Shown piece by piece: positions 46,277 through 60,500 of a DNA stretch of 64,000 bases; the stretch's first letter is position 1, and every line of letters begins with the position of its first letter. This DNA is from Actinomucor elegans. Lineage: Eukaryota; Mucoromycota; Mucoromycetes; Mucorales; Mucoraceae. The stretch covers positions 930,001-994,000 of the forward strand of contig JAMSLZ010000010.1 of assembly GCA_026027325.1 (NCBI GenBank), read 5' to 3'. Below the pieces are notes generated by a model, which was given only the letters and a program-made list of their open reading frames with translations, searched no databases and was not told where the DNA came from. The position numbers were made by a program, and so were the translations under genes.

Positions 46277-47460
46277 TTAGTAACGGGATATTTTAGCAAG
46301 ATAGTCATTATACCCAACAAAAGTAACTGCGTTGACAGGAGCAGCACGAAGCAAACAGGGGCCAATACCTCTGAAGAAACCAGCAGCGCCTTCTCTGGCA
46401 AATGTTTTACGAGCACAATCCAAAGCAGAAGAGTATTGCTTTGTTTCAGCAGTGAAACCATCTGTTTGCAACTTGGATTTGATAGCATCAATAGGATAGA
46501 TAGTAAACCACATGGCATAACCAGCAGCACCACCAAAGGCACAGACCTTCCAAGTAGGTAATTCAGAGCGGCTTTGCAAGTTATCTTTCTTCATGGCCTC
46601 TTGAACAAGGTATTCATAAGCCAAAAAGTAGGCACCGTAACCTTGGAATTCACGAGCCATAGTGACAGCTTGACCTTTATAGATACCAGAGATACCATGA
46701 GAGCGATAAATTTGACGAATACAGTCAATAGGACCGCTGAAACCAGTTCCTGTTTGAACCTGGAGTCTGGTACGGATATGTTCCACAGGACCTGACACAA
46801 CTGAATTGGCAAGACCACTGGCAGCACCAGCCAAGTAAAGTTGACTATTACTGAGGAACTCACCCTTTTTGTTTACACTTGTAAAATGACGCTTTGTAGC
46901 TTCCAGAACCACGAATTGAATTGATACACAAGCACCAATACCAACCAAAGGTGTCATAGTACCCTAATGGTCGAAATGTTAAAAGTTGCCCGTTATAGTA
47001 ACATTTAACATAGGATTATAACTTACTTTATAGAATCCAGTAAATCCTTCCTTTGCGCGTGTTTTTCGGACACAATCCATCATACCACTGTACAAAGGAT
47101 TGGTGGGTGATTGTGTTTGAAGACGCTAGTATTGACGTTAGTTGTTTGATCATCTGGATTTAAATATCAGTTTTACTCACGACTTTCACCGTGTCAAAAG
47201 GCTAAAAAAAAACAAAGAAAAATAGATGTTTAGGAACCATGACAAATATCTTTTCAGATATACTTACTTGACCAGCAAGGACTTGAGCAATACCACCAAC
47301 AGTACCACTAAGACAATCCTTAACGGCTTGCGACATGCTATCCAACAAAATACATATGAGTTTCAATTCAAATCAAAAAAAAAAAATCCTATGCCGCCAG
47401 CTTATTTTACCCTGGTTGGATTTCTGTAACTTCAATTGTTTCAGCTGCTAAGGATGCCAT
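46277..47460 (-). CDS. Mitochondrial carrier family protein (Ymc/ornithine-carnitine branch)
   Basis: Inner-membrane solute carrier. Exons 47460-47411, 47337-47268, 47201-47181 (21 nt), 47125-47027 and 46963-46277, in phase, 308 residues, the family length. Three repeats each carry the PxD/ExxK/R signature: QPFDTVKVRLQTQ, GPVEHIRTRLQVQ and YPIDAIKSKLQTD. Six membrane helices follow. The first signature is split by introns around a 21-nt exon. The substrate-contact region GQAVTMAREFQGYGAYFLAYE resembles Ymc1/Ymc2 and carnitine/ornithine carriers (Arg-Glu pair), hence an amino-acid or carnitine-like substrate is likely, not certain. No cleaved presequence, as usual for carriers. Confidence 0.9.
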
Positions 47461-48159
47461 CTCTGTTTGTCAACGTATCTAACGTAAAATGAAAATATAA
47501 AGAAAGAAGAAAAAAAAAGAAAGAAGAATAAAAGAAAAAAAAAACTCTTAAAATAATAGATACAAGATCTGGTAAAATACAGAAAAAAATATAGCCTTTT
47601 TGCGTATCTCCGCTATTATGATGCGCCACTCATAGAAAGGTTGATCTGATGTACAGTCACTTTATACCAACTACTATGTTCATTGCATCAAATATATCTG
47701 TAGATGAATCTGCTATAAAAACGCTATATCATAGACCAATTATCCAAAAAATGGGTAGCTACGTATCAATCCATTTTATTTTCAACAATTTTTGTTCAGG
47801 GGATGTAGTTTTTACTGATAAGGCAAATATCGCCACCAAATCACCAAATCAAGAAAAACCGAGACTGGCATTGTTAGAAGGAGGAGTAACCACCTGTAAA
47901 ATTAATCGCATATACAAACTAGTTGGTGAGTAGGCACATACATGGATATGAAGTTTTAACAGATGAAATTGCTCTTTTTGGGCATGGACTGAGCTAACGT
48001 GGCTTTTGGCCCAGAGATTTAGAAACTGATATTGTATCATGTTAGTAAACATATATAATTCATTATTAATCATCAACTAAGGTAACATGCTCGCAAAACT
48101 TTAGCTAAATAATAGCTCTACGAATACAGTAATTCTGAATATACACTGCTTGTTAAATG

Positions 48160-48240
48160 AGATATTAAATCAGGGTCAGTCGAGGGGTCTATAAATCAAT
48201 GTTGATTTAAATAATTTGCATATGCTTTTCTATTAGCCAC
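48160..48240 (+). repeat. Copy of the ATCTATAGATC-type dispersed repeat
   Basis: ATATTAAATCAGGGTCAGTC, GAGGGGTCTATAAATCAATG, then TTTGCATATGC. The first block recurs almost exactly at 34790 (ATATTAAATTAGGATCAGTC). Confidence 0.6.
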
Positions 48241-48889
48241 TAGCCTATAATGCACTTACTATAGTGATTTCACTAAACAAGAGTTGCATTAGGTGCCGTA
48301 GTTTATTCTGGATATAAATTCCTAGTGAGATATGCGATTAAACCAGAAATTTGATATATTCTTCTTTGATGCAGAATGTTATTTTTCGTTGGCTGACGAA
48401 TATTGAAATTCACTAACAGCCAGTAGTGAAAATAGCCCAGCTTGGAATTAGGAATTGGATAAATATTGTTCCCTTTTGGTAAAAAGTATTTGCTGATAAG
48501 CAAGTCATTATTCAATAGTGATTGCGGATAATTGAATGTACAATTTAGCGGCACAAAGATGGGCCGATAGTTTCTCGAGCATTTTATATACAACACAATC
48601 CGAGGAGAATATATATATATATTACCAACTGCTCTCTGCTGAATTAAATCTAGGCTGTTAATAACCTATATCCCTAAAATCCTTTCATCAAGCCTACATA
48701 AAAATAAATAGTTTTTTTTTTGAAGTTTTGGGTGAAAGGACATACCCTCAAAAAAATTTCGACCATTTTTAGCATCTTTACGAATTTTACTTAATATTGT
48801 ATCTGATGACCAGCACTGAGCCTCCACCTTCAACAGGACTATTATTTGATTTAAATACTACGAATGTGACCTATTTCAGTAGATGGCTG

Positions 48890-49135
48890 TAACATACGTA
48901 CATTTCATACACATTAGATCTACAGATCCATAGATCTCGGCTTAAAGCCGTATCAAGTGGTTATTACACACTCATTACTGAATCTGTCAGAATCTTTATT
49001 TTAATCGTAACGCTGTTATTACACGTGCTTATCAATGATTAAATGTGATTTACATGCATTTCAAATATCGTCGATCTAACGATTGACAGATCATTCCAAT
49101 CTTGGTTGAATTTTGTATCTGATTAGTGCTCCATT
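48890..49135 (-). repeat. Two inverted copies of the dispersed repeat
   Basis: First: ACATTTCATACACATTAGAT followed by CCATAGATCTCGG. Second: ACATGCATTTCAAATATCG, CTAACGATTGACAGATCATT and TTTTGTATCTGATTAGTGC. Spacing about 130 bp. Confidence 0.5.
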
Positions 49136-49551
49136 CTTAGAATGGACAGCTGCATTTACTAGAATACTACTGAAGGACATGTTTTGAGAATAAGGCCTGG
49201 AAACTTCTGCTTACTATTTGCATAAGGGGTTTCTTTTATGCAAGTTCTAATCGCTGATCTATACGATAACGATATATACTCACAACAATGCTATTACATA
49301 ACATTACCCAAAACTATCAAATTACTTTATGTAATGATGAACAGTCCATAGTATAGGGTTTCTTTATAATGTATGTGATTTGTGTACAGTAAATATGTAT
49401 ATTAGACGTACTCGCCTAATAGAGAGAGAGGGGGGGGGGGAGGGGGACAGATACGATCTAATTTTTTTAGATGATAGCCAAGTCGGAGAGTTAAAATATA
49501 GATGTTGAGAGTTTTGGGTGATTTTTAGATGATGATTGATATATGTATTTG

Positions 49552-50259
49552 TTACTTGTGCGAATTCAAGTGCCCGCATTTTTTACAAGTGCGAAGCTCT
49601 TTACTGCCAGCAAACTTCTCAATGACAGGCTTTAATTGAGTACCGAGGTCAACGCAGTGAAATGATTCTTGGTATACAATCTGTCGACAATCTTCTTTTT
49701 CGCAATACCACCTCAAAGCATCTGGAAGTTATTAGTCATTAAAGTTACTTTGAAAGTTCAAGGTTACACTGAAAATTTACCTATGTGATGGGGTAATCTG
49801 ACTCTTTCAACGACGAGCCCAACTGTATCCTCATATCGAACAGGGTTATGAGGTACATTAGCTATACATGAAACACTTTAGCCTCGATATACAAGTTGAT
49901 TTTCGATAAAACTTACGAGGAAGTAGAAACATATCACCTTCCTCTACATGAATATCCTTAAAGACTCCATCGTCAACCACCTTTATTAATAACTTTCCTT
50001 TGACTTGATAGAACCATTCCTGACCCATGAATCATATTTAGTGCTTGCAGCATTATCAATATTAACTATTTTTTTTTTTTTTTTTTTTTTTTTTTACCTC
50101 AGTTTCATTTACATGGTAGTCCGTTCTTTGGTTTGGCCCGCCAACAACCATTATTATTGTATCGTTACCTTTAAATAACAGATAGTTATTTACTGGTGGT
50201 TGAAGTTTGATAGAATTCTCCTTGAGCCATTTTGGAAAGTTAATTGGTTGTGAAAGCAT
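49552..50259 (-). CDS. BNA1: 3-hydroxyanthranilate 3,4-dioxygenase
   Basis: Opens the ring of 3-hydroxyanthranilate in the kynurenine route to quinolinate and NAD. Exons 50259-50098, 50019-49917, 49861-49781 and 49721-49552, in phase, 171 residues. It starts [15 protein letters not shown], the usual start of this family; an in-frame upstream ATG (50292) would add 11 residues. The cupin iron ligands are in [15 protein letters not shown] (H49, E55) and PPNVPHNPV (H93). The C-terminus carries RWYCEKEDC and CKKCGH, a four-Cys rubredoxin-like site found in bacterial and fungal enzymes but not in the animal one. The first intron contains a T27 run (50069-50095) directly next to its donor. Confidence 0.93.
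50069..50095. repeat. Homopolymer run, 27 T (A on the coding strand), inside an intron
   Basis: Follows the donor of the first HAO intron on the minus strand. Same arrangement as the T34 run in the BORCS5-like gene. Confidence 0.95.
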
Positions 50260-51589
50260 ATTATATGGTAAAAAACGAGAGAAAAAGCGCATTGAATTTT
50301 CAGTTTATCAAAAGTTTTATAGTTTTGAACCCGTGACTTGTTACTGGTTGGTTGATCTGATAATATCCATTTTTGACACAATGTACCACTTGTATTGGTC
50401 AGAGTTTGAGTCCTTTTGCTCCTAAGCAAACGTATCTCAATTAAAGCCTAACATAACAAACCAGCAATAGTGCATGAAGATCATCAGCTGAGACATATTG
50501 GAATAGTATGAGCTTAAATAATCCAAGTGGACAAAGTTCCCATTTTTAGTTTGATTAATCAAGATATACTTATGGACATAACCATCAAAATGTATAAAGC
50601 TATGACATATCAAATGACCATCACGTTGCTAATGACACTGAATGCACAACCCGAAAAAACACTTGATGGACCAATACAGTTATATAAACTTGTTTATATT
50701 TGAAAATACAAGCCCAATGTGATATACCATCTTTTTTTTTCCAGCGAAATCAACAAATATACAATTTGTTTGTTTGTAAGGATTAACATACTATTCATTG
50801 TTTGCATATATTTATTTTACTTTTTACAAACGTATCGTTTCTATGCTGAAGCATTAGACTCGTAAAGCAAACCGCATTTATGAAGAAAGCATGTCTATAT
50901 ACTGCAAACGCATTTGTCATTCTTTCAGTCATGCAGAACGTGCCATTGCTCTATAATGGTTGGCATTAAAAAGCTCCTAATCATAATAGGGTTTATTTGG
51001 CCTGGGAAGGCTTCTGAAATTGAAGTAGTCCTTTTTAAACGGCTGCATTAACCAAATTATATTCGGGTAATCACTATGAATAGAACTGTCTTTCTTGGAA
51101 AGAATATCCAGCTTCCAACATTAGGTGACATTCCTGTTACACGAAAAAGATCGCCTTTTCGAATGGGAAGCTAGATATTCAGAACAAATTGCTGCACTTA
51201 CCAGGATTATTACATAGTTGAGGTGCAATGGGTTTATTCTGGTTTAGGATTGCCCTTAAATTACATATAACCCAGAATAATTAAACAGGCATAACTGTAG
51301 ACCTCTCGGTCAACCCCAGTCAAATGTCCCATCTAATCAATAATCCATACTCAAAATCAAATGTTGTACCTATTAATGATTCTATTAAGCCATACTTTAA
51401 CGAATACGTTTTAATTATTGATAATTAACAGTAAATTTCACGGTTTTTATGTTACATTGATTTCCCCATTCTGTGGAAAAAACCGTCATTAAAAGAACCT
51501 ATGGTAAACAGATGATCAATTGGCGCCTCAAGTATATTTATTCACGTGATTTAAAACAAATAATGTACATACAAGCCATGGCTTCTTAT
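50260..51589. other. Intergenic, no gene seen
   Basis: Upstream region of the dioxygenase gene and 3' flank of DNA-PKcs. A weak repeat-like block lies near 51285-51350 (GTAGACCTCTCGGTCAACCC). Open frames near 51473-51850 overlap the last exon of the large gene on the other strand and are shadows. Confidence 0.45.
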
Positions 51590-54500
51590 TTACAAGAAAG
51601 GCTGCCATCCAGCCCACATAACACCCAAAACCCTGGGGTCTGTAGCAAGGTTAATTAAACATTTCACTTGCTCATTCGCATCTTGGCAAGTATCTCCTAC
51701 AGTAGCTCTAATGTCTACAGAAGGATCTCCTCTAGCTATAACTGCAATATCATTGAAGAAAGGTCGAGATCCATGACCATTTTGGATTTCGGTTACAACG
51801 ATATCTTAAATACAGTACTTATCAGCAACTACCATAATTTCTATATTTGATATCACTTACTGGCTGGATTCCCTCTGTTCAGTTTTCGTTTAGCAATGGC
51901 AATCTTCCTCTGTGGGTACCATTGAATATTATCTTCTAATGACTCAGTTTGATCCCCTGAAGATCCATCCACTTTTCGTCCTAGACAGTGTCATAAAGAA
52001 AGCGTGATCAGCGCTTCAATACCTTCACTTATTTCATAAGGGACTTACTTTGAATTTTGTTTTCTCTTTCAGCTGCCTTTTTCCATTCTAATAAAGGCTC
52101 TCTAACAAAGACGCTCATAATGTTTAAGAGTAACTCTTTTTCTGCTTGTACGGCTTTTTTTTTTTCAATAGTGCATATTAGTACATGGTAATAAACCAAA
52201 ACACATATGCATGACATACCCATTAACAGATTCGTCATGGAGTCTTCGAGAATGCCAGACACGCCAAGGGGTTCAAGTACGCTGATCAATAGACCCGTAA
52301 GTCTGAATGGCACTACTTCTGGGATGGCTGTAAGTTCGGACGAAGTACCAAAAGCATAACCAAAATCAATCGGGATCAAACGACCACTGAGGCAAGTTTG
52401 TTAACCTTTTTAACGTTTCTTTTTATCGATTTCTTTATTCTTACCTTCTCTTATCGATCAAAAAGTTTTCTAAATGTCGATCACCAATACCTAATATATA
52501 ACCAAATATAGAGATACATGCCAAGCTATAAGCAAAGTCTTTTCTCAAGAATAAAAACGCTTCTGGAGACGAAGCTAATTTGAATAAAAAGTCTCTGATA
52601 ATAGTACTTGGAATATAGCTAGTCACTTTCTTGAAAGTAGACACAATCGTTTCTCTGGGCTGTGAAAAAGCCTTGTGGTACTGGGCTTTTTATTCAGAGC
52701 CATTGAAGTTAGTTTAATCGTTTCATAAAGTACTGCTCGTTTTTTTTTCTTTTTTTTTTTTTAAAAAAAAGACTTACCTGCTTGATTTTTAGCTCGAGGC
52801 ATATTTGATCTAATCCATCGAGCATACTCTTCTCGAGCTCTATAAGCATATGGTTTAGCGTCTTCATTCGAGTCAACGCAACTCTTCAATGGCTGAGTGT
52901 GGACTAGCCATTCAATAATACCCAAGTTTGAAGCCATAGGAATAACCTTGTATTTTACGCATTAACATACATAAAAAAATCATTTTTTTTTCTTTAGACA
53001 TGCACTTACTTTGTATGTTCCCACTTGAATGTTTTGACTAGAGCAAAGCCCGTTCTTTTTCACTACATCGTTCATGACTCTGAATAGCTGTTGAATACGT
53101 TCATCCAATCTTAAATCTTCTCCACCTTTAACCAAAAAGTGATGCTCTCTTTCATCTGTGCCATAAATACAAATCCGCTTGGGTTTTCTTAAAGAAGACA
53201 TAACACTGATCTTTGGATCGATAGTCGATACCTTTGCATGTAATTCAGGACATGGCTTGGAAAGACCATCGTATTGACCGGGTATTTCAAGCTCCTATAA
53301 GCAAGGCAATATCTATCAGTATCAAAATAGAAGCGCTTCCAATTCGCTATTACAAACCTCATCATATTGCGTACTCTTGAACTTGGATAGCCAATTAGAG
53401 TAGGTTTTTAGATTGTTTTTCCCTTGAAACCTGTCAGTTATGTCTCTTAGATGATCACAAAGACGGGCCAACTCCTCCATTTGCTTGGGCGTGATCTTGG
53501 TAATCTTGCTGCCATTCTCACCCATGTATTTGAGGAATTTGTTGGCGTACTCTTTGGCTACTTGCTTAGGAAGAAGGCCCATATCCGTAGTATAGTTATT
53601 CAGGAGCAAATGGTAGAATTCTTTAAATCGCGATTCAACAAAGCTTTGTGGCACATCTTGATTCAATATGATGGACTAATGTCATTGTATTAATACTGTT
53701 AGCTTCACTCTACGCTGCGATTCGTCAATAGCTCAACATTACCTTTATGTAATCCAAAAAATCTTTCACAATGTGTTCGGGGTTTGATAGACGTCTTAGC
53801 TCATCAGAGAACTTCTCCATGATAGGTGAGCGAATAAGGTGCATGATTTTTTCAATAGATCTGCGGCTTTCTGCCGAAAGCTTGTCTTTTCTTAATTCAT
53901 AAAACTCGCAAGACATTTGGAAAGGGTAATACAGGGCCCTGGGGTAGCTTTGTGCTATTCTCTCCAGGGTTGGGAAGATATACTCGGCAATGGGTGTTGA
54001 CATGAGTGAAACTAGCTGTGGAATCCACTTGATGAACTTCCAAGCAGCATCTACTTTAAGAGACTATCCAATTAAAAAGCAAGTATGTTAGTGATGGCCT
54101 ATCGTTGAAGCAATATACAACCTACATGTTCGTTAAACGTTGGCCCAGTCTCAGGGTACAACTCGATCAATTCCAGCAAACGAGGATAGAAATTGGACGC
54201 ATCTTTGTAATCTCTATTGATTGCTTCAAAATAGCACTCTATAACAACTTTGGTGTATTGAATGGGATCAAAATCAGGTTGAAGTGTTGAGCAAGCGTCC
54301 TGTAAAGTGTGCAATGAGTCATCACAGTAGCTGCCAAATCTCCATAGATAATTGGACCTTTGTATACCCTTGAATCGAGAAAATAAAAGGAGAGGCTCAG
54401 CTTCATTAACAAAATTTTACATCAAGCACTTACATCATCTGTTATGTAGTTTTTAGCTTCATCAAGTGTCTCATAACCAAGCTTTTCCAAATAGTTGATG

Positions 54501-57500
54501 TAGGCATCTGCACTCTGGATGTGCTGTTCAAATTTGTAACGACGAGCAGACTTTTGAAAGTCGCGCTTTTCGTCATTCAATGCGGCATCGAATAAAGTGG
54601 GATAGGCTATTAATTGATTCTTTGTTATAGAAAAGGACTTGGACAAGAGGATTTTCCAATCATAACGTTCCATTGGGCTAGTGTTTTCTGGTAACTGTGG
54701 GACATATAATGAATGATATAGTTCCTCAAAAAAAAAATTTTTTTTTATACCTTAAGTGCTAAAGATCGGGCGATCGTTCTTGTAATGAATGTAGTTTTTT
54801 CTTCTGGCGGACGATGTTCTGCTTGATGTTGAACATAACGGATACGTCCAATATTGGCTTTTAATGTAGCATCGGGTCCGTTATAAAGTAAGAGCAGGTT
54901 TGATAATGCAGTCAAGTTACTTTGATCAATTGCAGCATCAATCGTGGCCGATACAAATTCATTTCTAGCCGTTTGGAAGATTTGACTTATGTTTTGAATA
55001 CTCTAAAGATCATTAACAAAACAATATAAATGTGAATTCAGGTATAGCAAACCTCCATATTTTCTTCAGTCAAGTCATCAATGAATTCGAATCGTGTCTG
55101 CAATATATCATACCAAACATCCATACGATCATTCCTGGTATCAGGATATCTATCAAGGCGGCAATCAGTCAGCAATTATGCTTAATAGCTTTCTTATTTA
55201 AACAAATACCTCGAAATAAGCGATTTCATAAAGCTAAGGATTTTATCAGCACTATTATTCCCATCCTCCAGACTTTTGTGAACTTTCAAATAATCCTCTA
55301 ATTCGACAATCTAACGTTTGCGCGTATAAGTTTTTTTTTTTTGAATGTGTAAATGAACATATTTTTGTATACGTTACCCTTTGCAGCTGCGCTAATCTAG
55401 AAAGACGACTAGTGCGAGCTAGTGGATGAAGCGTAGTCCAAGCTGATAATAAAGACTCGTAAGACTTGGCAATAAAAATACGACTGCGGCTATAATTTTT
55501 TCGGAATATCTCAACAATAGACCAATCTGAAGATTATATGAGTATAGCATTGTATTTACCAATGTTGGTCATACATACCGCATGCAAAATTATCAAGTAT
55601 CTTCTCTTTATGCGCTTCATTTTCATAAGCTTCGTCCAAGAATCTGTATATAGGATTAGGATCTTCCAGTGTCCATTTCTTTGATGATTCATCATTTGGA
55701 TTATTCAAAAAGAGCATCTTCTTGAACTTTGAATAGCTTCTAATAAAGTATTCAAGATAAGGATCCTAGCATAATAGTTTAGTCTCTATACAATCTCTAT
55801 TTTGCTATAGAATTACGCGATTACCTCTTTGTCTGCCCATAGTCTATCTAGGTTGTTATCTATACTATTGGTCGTATCCCTAGCTATCAAGCCCCATTGA
55901 CCAAGCTGCTTTCTGCAGTACAGCATTTGCTCTTGCCAAAGATTATACTCACTCACACTCACTTCTTTTTCAGTCATTGGTTGCGATACCGCTTCATTAA
56001 AGCTATTAAAGGCCAAGGCATAATCACCTTTGATCTGGTTTCGAACACCATCTGTACAAATAAACAATATAAGCATCTACAATAGTTAACAATAAACTAA
56101 TGAGGGTTCACCTTTTGCGAGATCATTGGTCGCGACATTAGTAAGATACAAGTTCTCGAATATCTCAAGCTCGTCTATGCTTTGATAAAGTAAAGACAAA
56201 TAGATCCATTTCTCCTTTGTGGGAGTCAAGTTATTGGTTTTCTTCTTGGCTATGAAAGAAAAAATTAGCGGTGCAAAAGCGTATATAACTGTAATATTGC
56301 ATCTAGATGCTTACGTCTTTCAGTGCCGTCCCCAAAAGCTAATTGTTTCTCGAGTATAGCGATACCAATATGGTGATTGTGACTCTTGCTACTAACTATT
56401 TTAACCAGTGAAGCGGATATCGGTGCGTCCAAATCAAAGATAATTCTCAAAAAGGACCCAGTCGTAGGCGTAAAGAACATCTTACTAGCTGCCAAATTTT
56501 CAGAAATAGATGTAACCATCTTTTGCATATATGCCGTGTGTTCTTCTTCTGTAGCCTGAAGAAAACAAGGGTCAGTTCAATGATAATAGTTGTAAGCATT
56601 ATGAGGATGTATTACTTACACTTTCTTTCAATTCGTTAACAATACTAACTACTAAACTGCTATATAATAGTCGAGATATATTGTAATCTGCAGTAGCTAA
56701 TATCTCTAATGGCATCAACAAATCCTTGTTCTTGATCTGAACATCAGGAATTTCACCTTCCGAAAGCCAGTTTAGTCAAAATTACATAAGCAAATGCCTG
56801 AATAGAAAGACTTACCAACTCTATATAAACGGCTCAATACAACTTTCTTCTCTCCTGCTTCCTTTTTGGAGTTGAGCAAGTTGCGCAACTTCTTTTGTAG
56901 GCTTTCATTACGATCAGCATGAAAGCGGCTGATCACGCCTTTTGATTCAGTAAAGAATCGTCTTGTAAAATAGGGACTCTCCCTTATTACCAGTTTCTTC
57001 TTAATGCTACAAAAGATAAGTTAGAGCGACCCCATTTGTCAAGCTAAAGAAAAAACAGCTATTATCTTACTCGTTTGCTTGTTCTTCAACTGTGGCATCA
57101 TCTAATCTCTCATCATCAATGCTTTCTTCGTGACCAGCAGGATTAAAGGTAGAAACCAACGATTTACCCGTTGCTTGTGTAGTACTAAACTCCAATAAAC
57201 TTTGGGTTTGCCTCAACTGTAATTCTAGATCTTCTATATCAAGCTGGATTACCTATTAGTATTAAAGTTAATTTATCTTCAAAGTACTGTGCTTACCGAT
57301 TTGGCTTGACTGTTTGAGAAAAGCGGCATCATAGATGAAGTACTATGCCAAGAGGTATTGATCTTTTGATAGTTCGCATCAAACCTGGCGTTGGGTAAAG
57401 ATCTCTCAAAGATAGGTTGGCTAAAGTCGTATGTCTTCTTTGTATTGTTAAGTATAACACGAGTAGCATATAACAGGTATACATCCTCTGTGTCCCGTAT

Positions 57501-60500
57501 ATACATGGCGCTATACAACAAATTAGCTTGGTATAAATCAAACATTTGTGATATTTATACATACCGAGTAATCTTTAAAAGGGTAGAACGTATATCGTCA
57601 TCAATCTCAAGCGCGGTTTTCAGGAAATCAAATATGTCAGAGGCAATATGATCATTTTGGTCGATCAACCCTCTTAATAAACGGGCCTTGATAACTTGCT
57701 GAAGCGACGAAACCAGTCGACTGTGATAGCATTTCTTTAGGAACGCGTAGTATAAAGACTATAAAACTTTGGTTAGACTAGGGCCAATTTTGTATTGTCA
57801 AATTGCATTGATGCCTACTCTGCATTCACTATTAGGATGATCAGTAAATATCTTCAATAGTTTTTTAATATTGGACTTTAAATCATCGGCGTCCATGATA
57901 CTGAAAAGAGTATTGAAGACCTTTAGAGCAACTATCTGTAACTTCTCATCCCGGCTTGTCAGCATCCTAGTGATTCCATTGACTTTGAGAGTATAATATA
58001 CAGTTTCATCATCCTTCCAGCAAGCATTGATGAATGTCAAAGCCAACACCTTCTCAGCAGAAGAATAATGGTTCAAACGTTGAGTAACAGCCGCAAGTAG
58101 CTCTTGACCTAGCTCTAAATCATGGAGATAAACACGATTCATGCACTTCAAGAACTGATTGGCGGAATAATCTTTGGCATTGCCTAACTCTTTGATCTTG
58201 GGCAAAAAAAAAGAAAAAAGAAAAGAAAAGATTAAGAACTTGGTCACATACAAGTCAGCAAATCATTTACCATATCAATGTAACGTTCTCTTAGTTGTTT
58301 CTCGATAGGACTTCCTTTCTCTTTCATAAACTTTAACGCCCAACTCATCAACTGGTTATCCATGTTAGGTATATAGCGCTTATTTCAATGACTAAATATT
58401 TACCTCTGCAGCATCAGTGGCTATATCTACGTTCTTTCTGCCTCTGTAATTGATATTATAGCCCATGTCGGTATAGAATGTTGACTCGGATAGATCATAT
58501 ACATTTGAGAATTCGTTTTGATCATAGACATTAACACCGTTGCTAAAGATGATACCTGCTACCTGTAGGCCAACAATGTTCTTGTCTCGCTCTTCTTTAC
58601 TGTGATGAAACTTTTCGTATATGGTTCTCTATCAGGCATGAATAGGTGTGAATAATTTATGTGTAGATGGATGTTATAGGATTATCTTACCGTAGGAACG
58701 GGGCAAAATGTACCCCAATTCTCGAACAAACCTTTGATAATCTGTATATTGCTTCTCATAACTCGAGGCGATTCGTGATACGCATTCTCGATCAAGTATT
58801 CCTACGTATGACTAATCAGTATACGACAACATGTCGCTGTATATATATCAAATACCATTGTATTGAATAAGATCCTTTTACAACTATATGATCTTGCGTC
58901 AGGTATTTCGGTAAATCTACCCCAGACAATCAAAACAATGCACAGATCTTGAATAAGATAATTGATTGGCATGCCAAACTGCGAGCCTTTGGTAATAAAT
59001 TCTGTCAGCGGAAGCACCCAATGTTTGGCGTAGCTTTCAAAAGCAAATGGGTAATTAGTGATTAATTTTACAATGTAAACTTGAATGATGATGCTCTTGG
59101 CATTTCTGAAAGCTGCGTTCAAGTTGATCATCCATTGAGGCATGTCGCTATTATCTTTTGTGGGAGGACAGATCTTCTTGTGTAGTCGCTGAATAACTTC
59201 AGTCAGCGATCTCATGAATGAATGCTGGTTCAACACATCAATCTCGTACACTTGATCCTCATCATTCACTTCAAATTCCTCGGGCTCATCTATAGCCTCG
59301 GTCATAACTATGTCCTCATCAGTTATAATAGCATGTGCACTCTCTTCATTCTTTTTTCCTCTTTCTTCAAGAACCATCTACAGGTTTAAGTAAGACTATG
59401 TTTAGTACAATTGCTGATTCTATGGCGTATAATCAATATTTGCTTACATCAGAGAGCGAGGGTTGAGTTAAGCTAAAACCGCAATATGTTAGTTTTTATT
59501 GAATAGAACAAAGATCAACACCAAAGACTAACTTACCTACTACCGGACAGGGCAACGGATGCCATGTAAGTGATACTTTGATCTTTTCTATCAACCTTTT
59601 GTCCTGAAATCGCTCTCAAATCCTCTAATTTTGTTTTCATTAAAGGTTGATCCAGTTCAAGCTTTAGGTTGAGAGGTTCTGTCATGTCTACAATCTGATC
59701 CCATACATACATGCCACTTTGGACCCCAAAAAGGTTATTGTAGAATGGTACTTTGTCTGATACACGTAATACCAAAGCAACTGCAGCATTGAATACAGCT
59801 TGGTTATACAATATAACCGCTTCTCGACGGTCTATAGACAGGCCTTCGTCGCTGACAGATCCGGACTTTCGCATAGTAACTAGAACATCAATGATAACAG
59901 ACTGAATACTGTTTCTTTTGTTCTGGTTAGGCTTGTGATAATTCTTGCTAGAACCCTGCCATAGCTTGTCCAAGGCACCATCCTTGTCTACAAGTCCTCT
60001 TTCTAGTAATTCATAAAATGCGTAAAAAAAAAAGAGTTAAGGATAATAAAAATCAATGTAAGTTATGCGTTAGTAAGATAAATGATAGTTAAAAAAAGGA
60101 TATTTGTATCAATCTCAAGCAGTTTGCTTTTATATGGCATTCCAAGGTAAAATCCTTTGCTTCGTCCAGATCTTTTTGAATGACACTCAGTATATCGCAG
60201 AGATTCTTTTCATAGAAAGCATGAACGTGACCTTCCCCAGCGCTTGCGAGGAATGTAATGATCAATTCCACAAGGTTAGTTCTATGTAAGATACTATAGT
60301 TTTCGTCCTTGAATAATCTAGATAGATAAAAAGCATGTCAGTAGTTGCTACTCTACATTTACTCTTAAATCTGACATACTCGAAACAGTCTTGAGTTATT
60401 TCTAAAAAGCTCTTTAGTCCCAAACCTTTGGAGAAATCTGCGAGATTCTTCTTGATAGTTTCATCGTGGACGTGTTGCTTCTCTTGAACAAAAGTAACCT

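Larger units (their letters stand above)
47461..49551. other. Intergenic, repeats and weak open frames
   Basis: Repeat family copies near 48160-48240 (plus), 48890-48965 and 49020-49135 (minus). Open frames at 47649-47933 (plus) and 48303-48596 (minus) have no domain, splice context or start context that I trust. A short G-rich block (about 16 G, with one A) lies at 49430-49446. Confidence 0.5.

Noticed and set aside
47649..47933. 95-codon open frame in intergenic DNA
   Set aside because: No recognisable motif and no adjoining exons; may be a relic, but evidence is insufficient.
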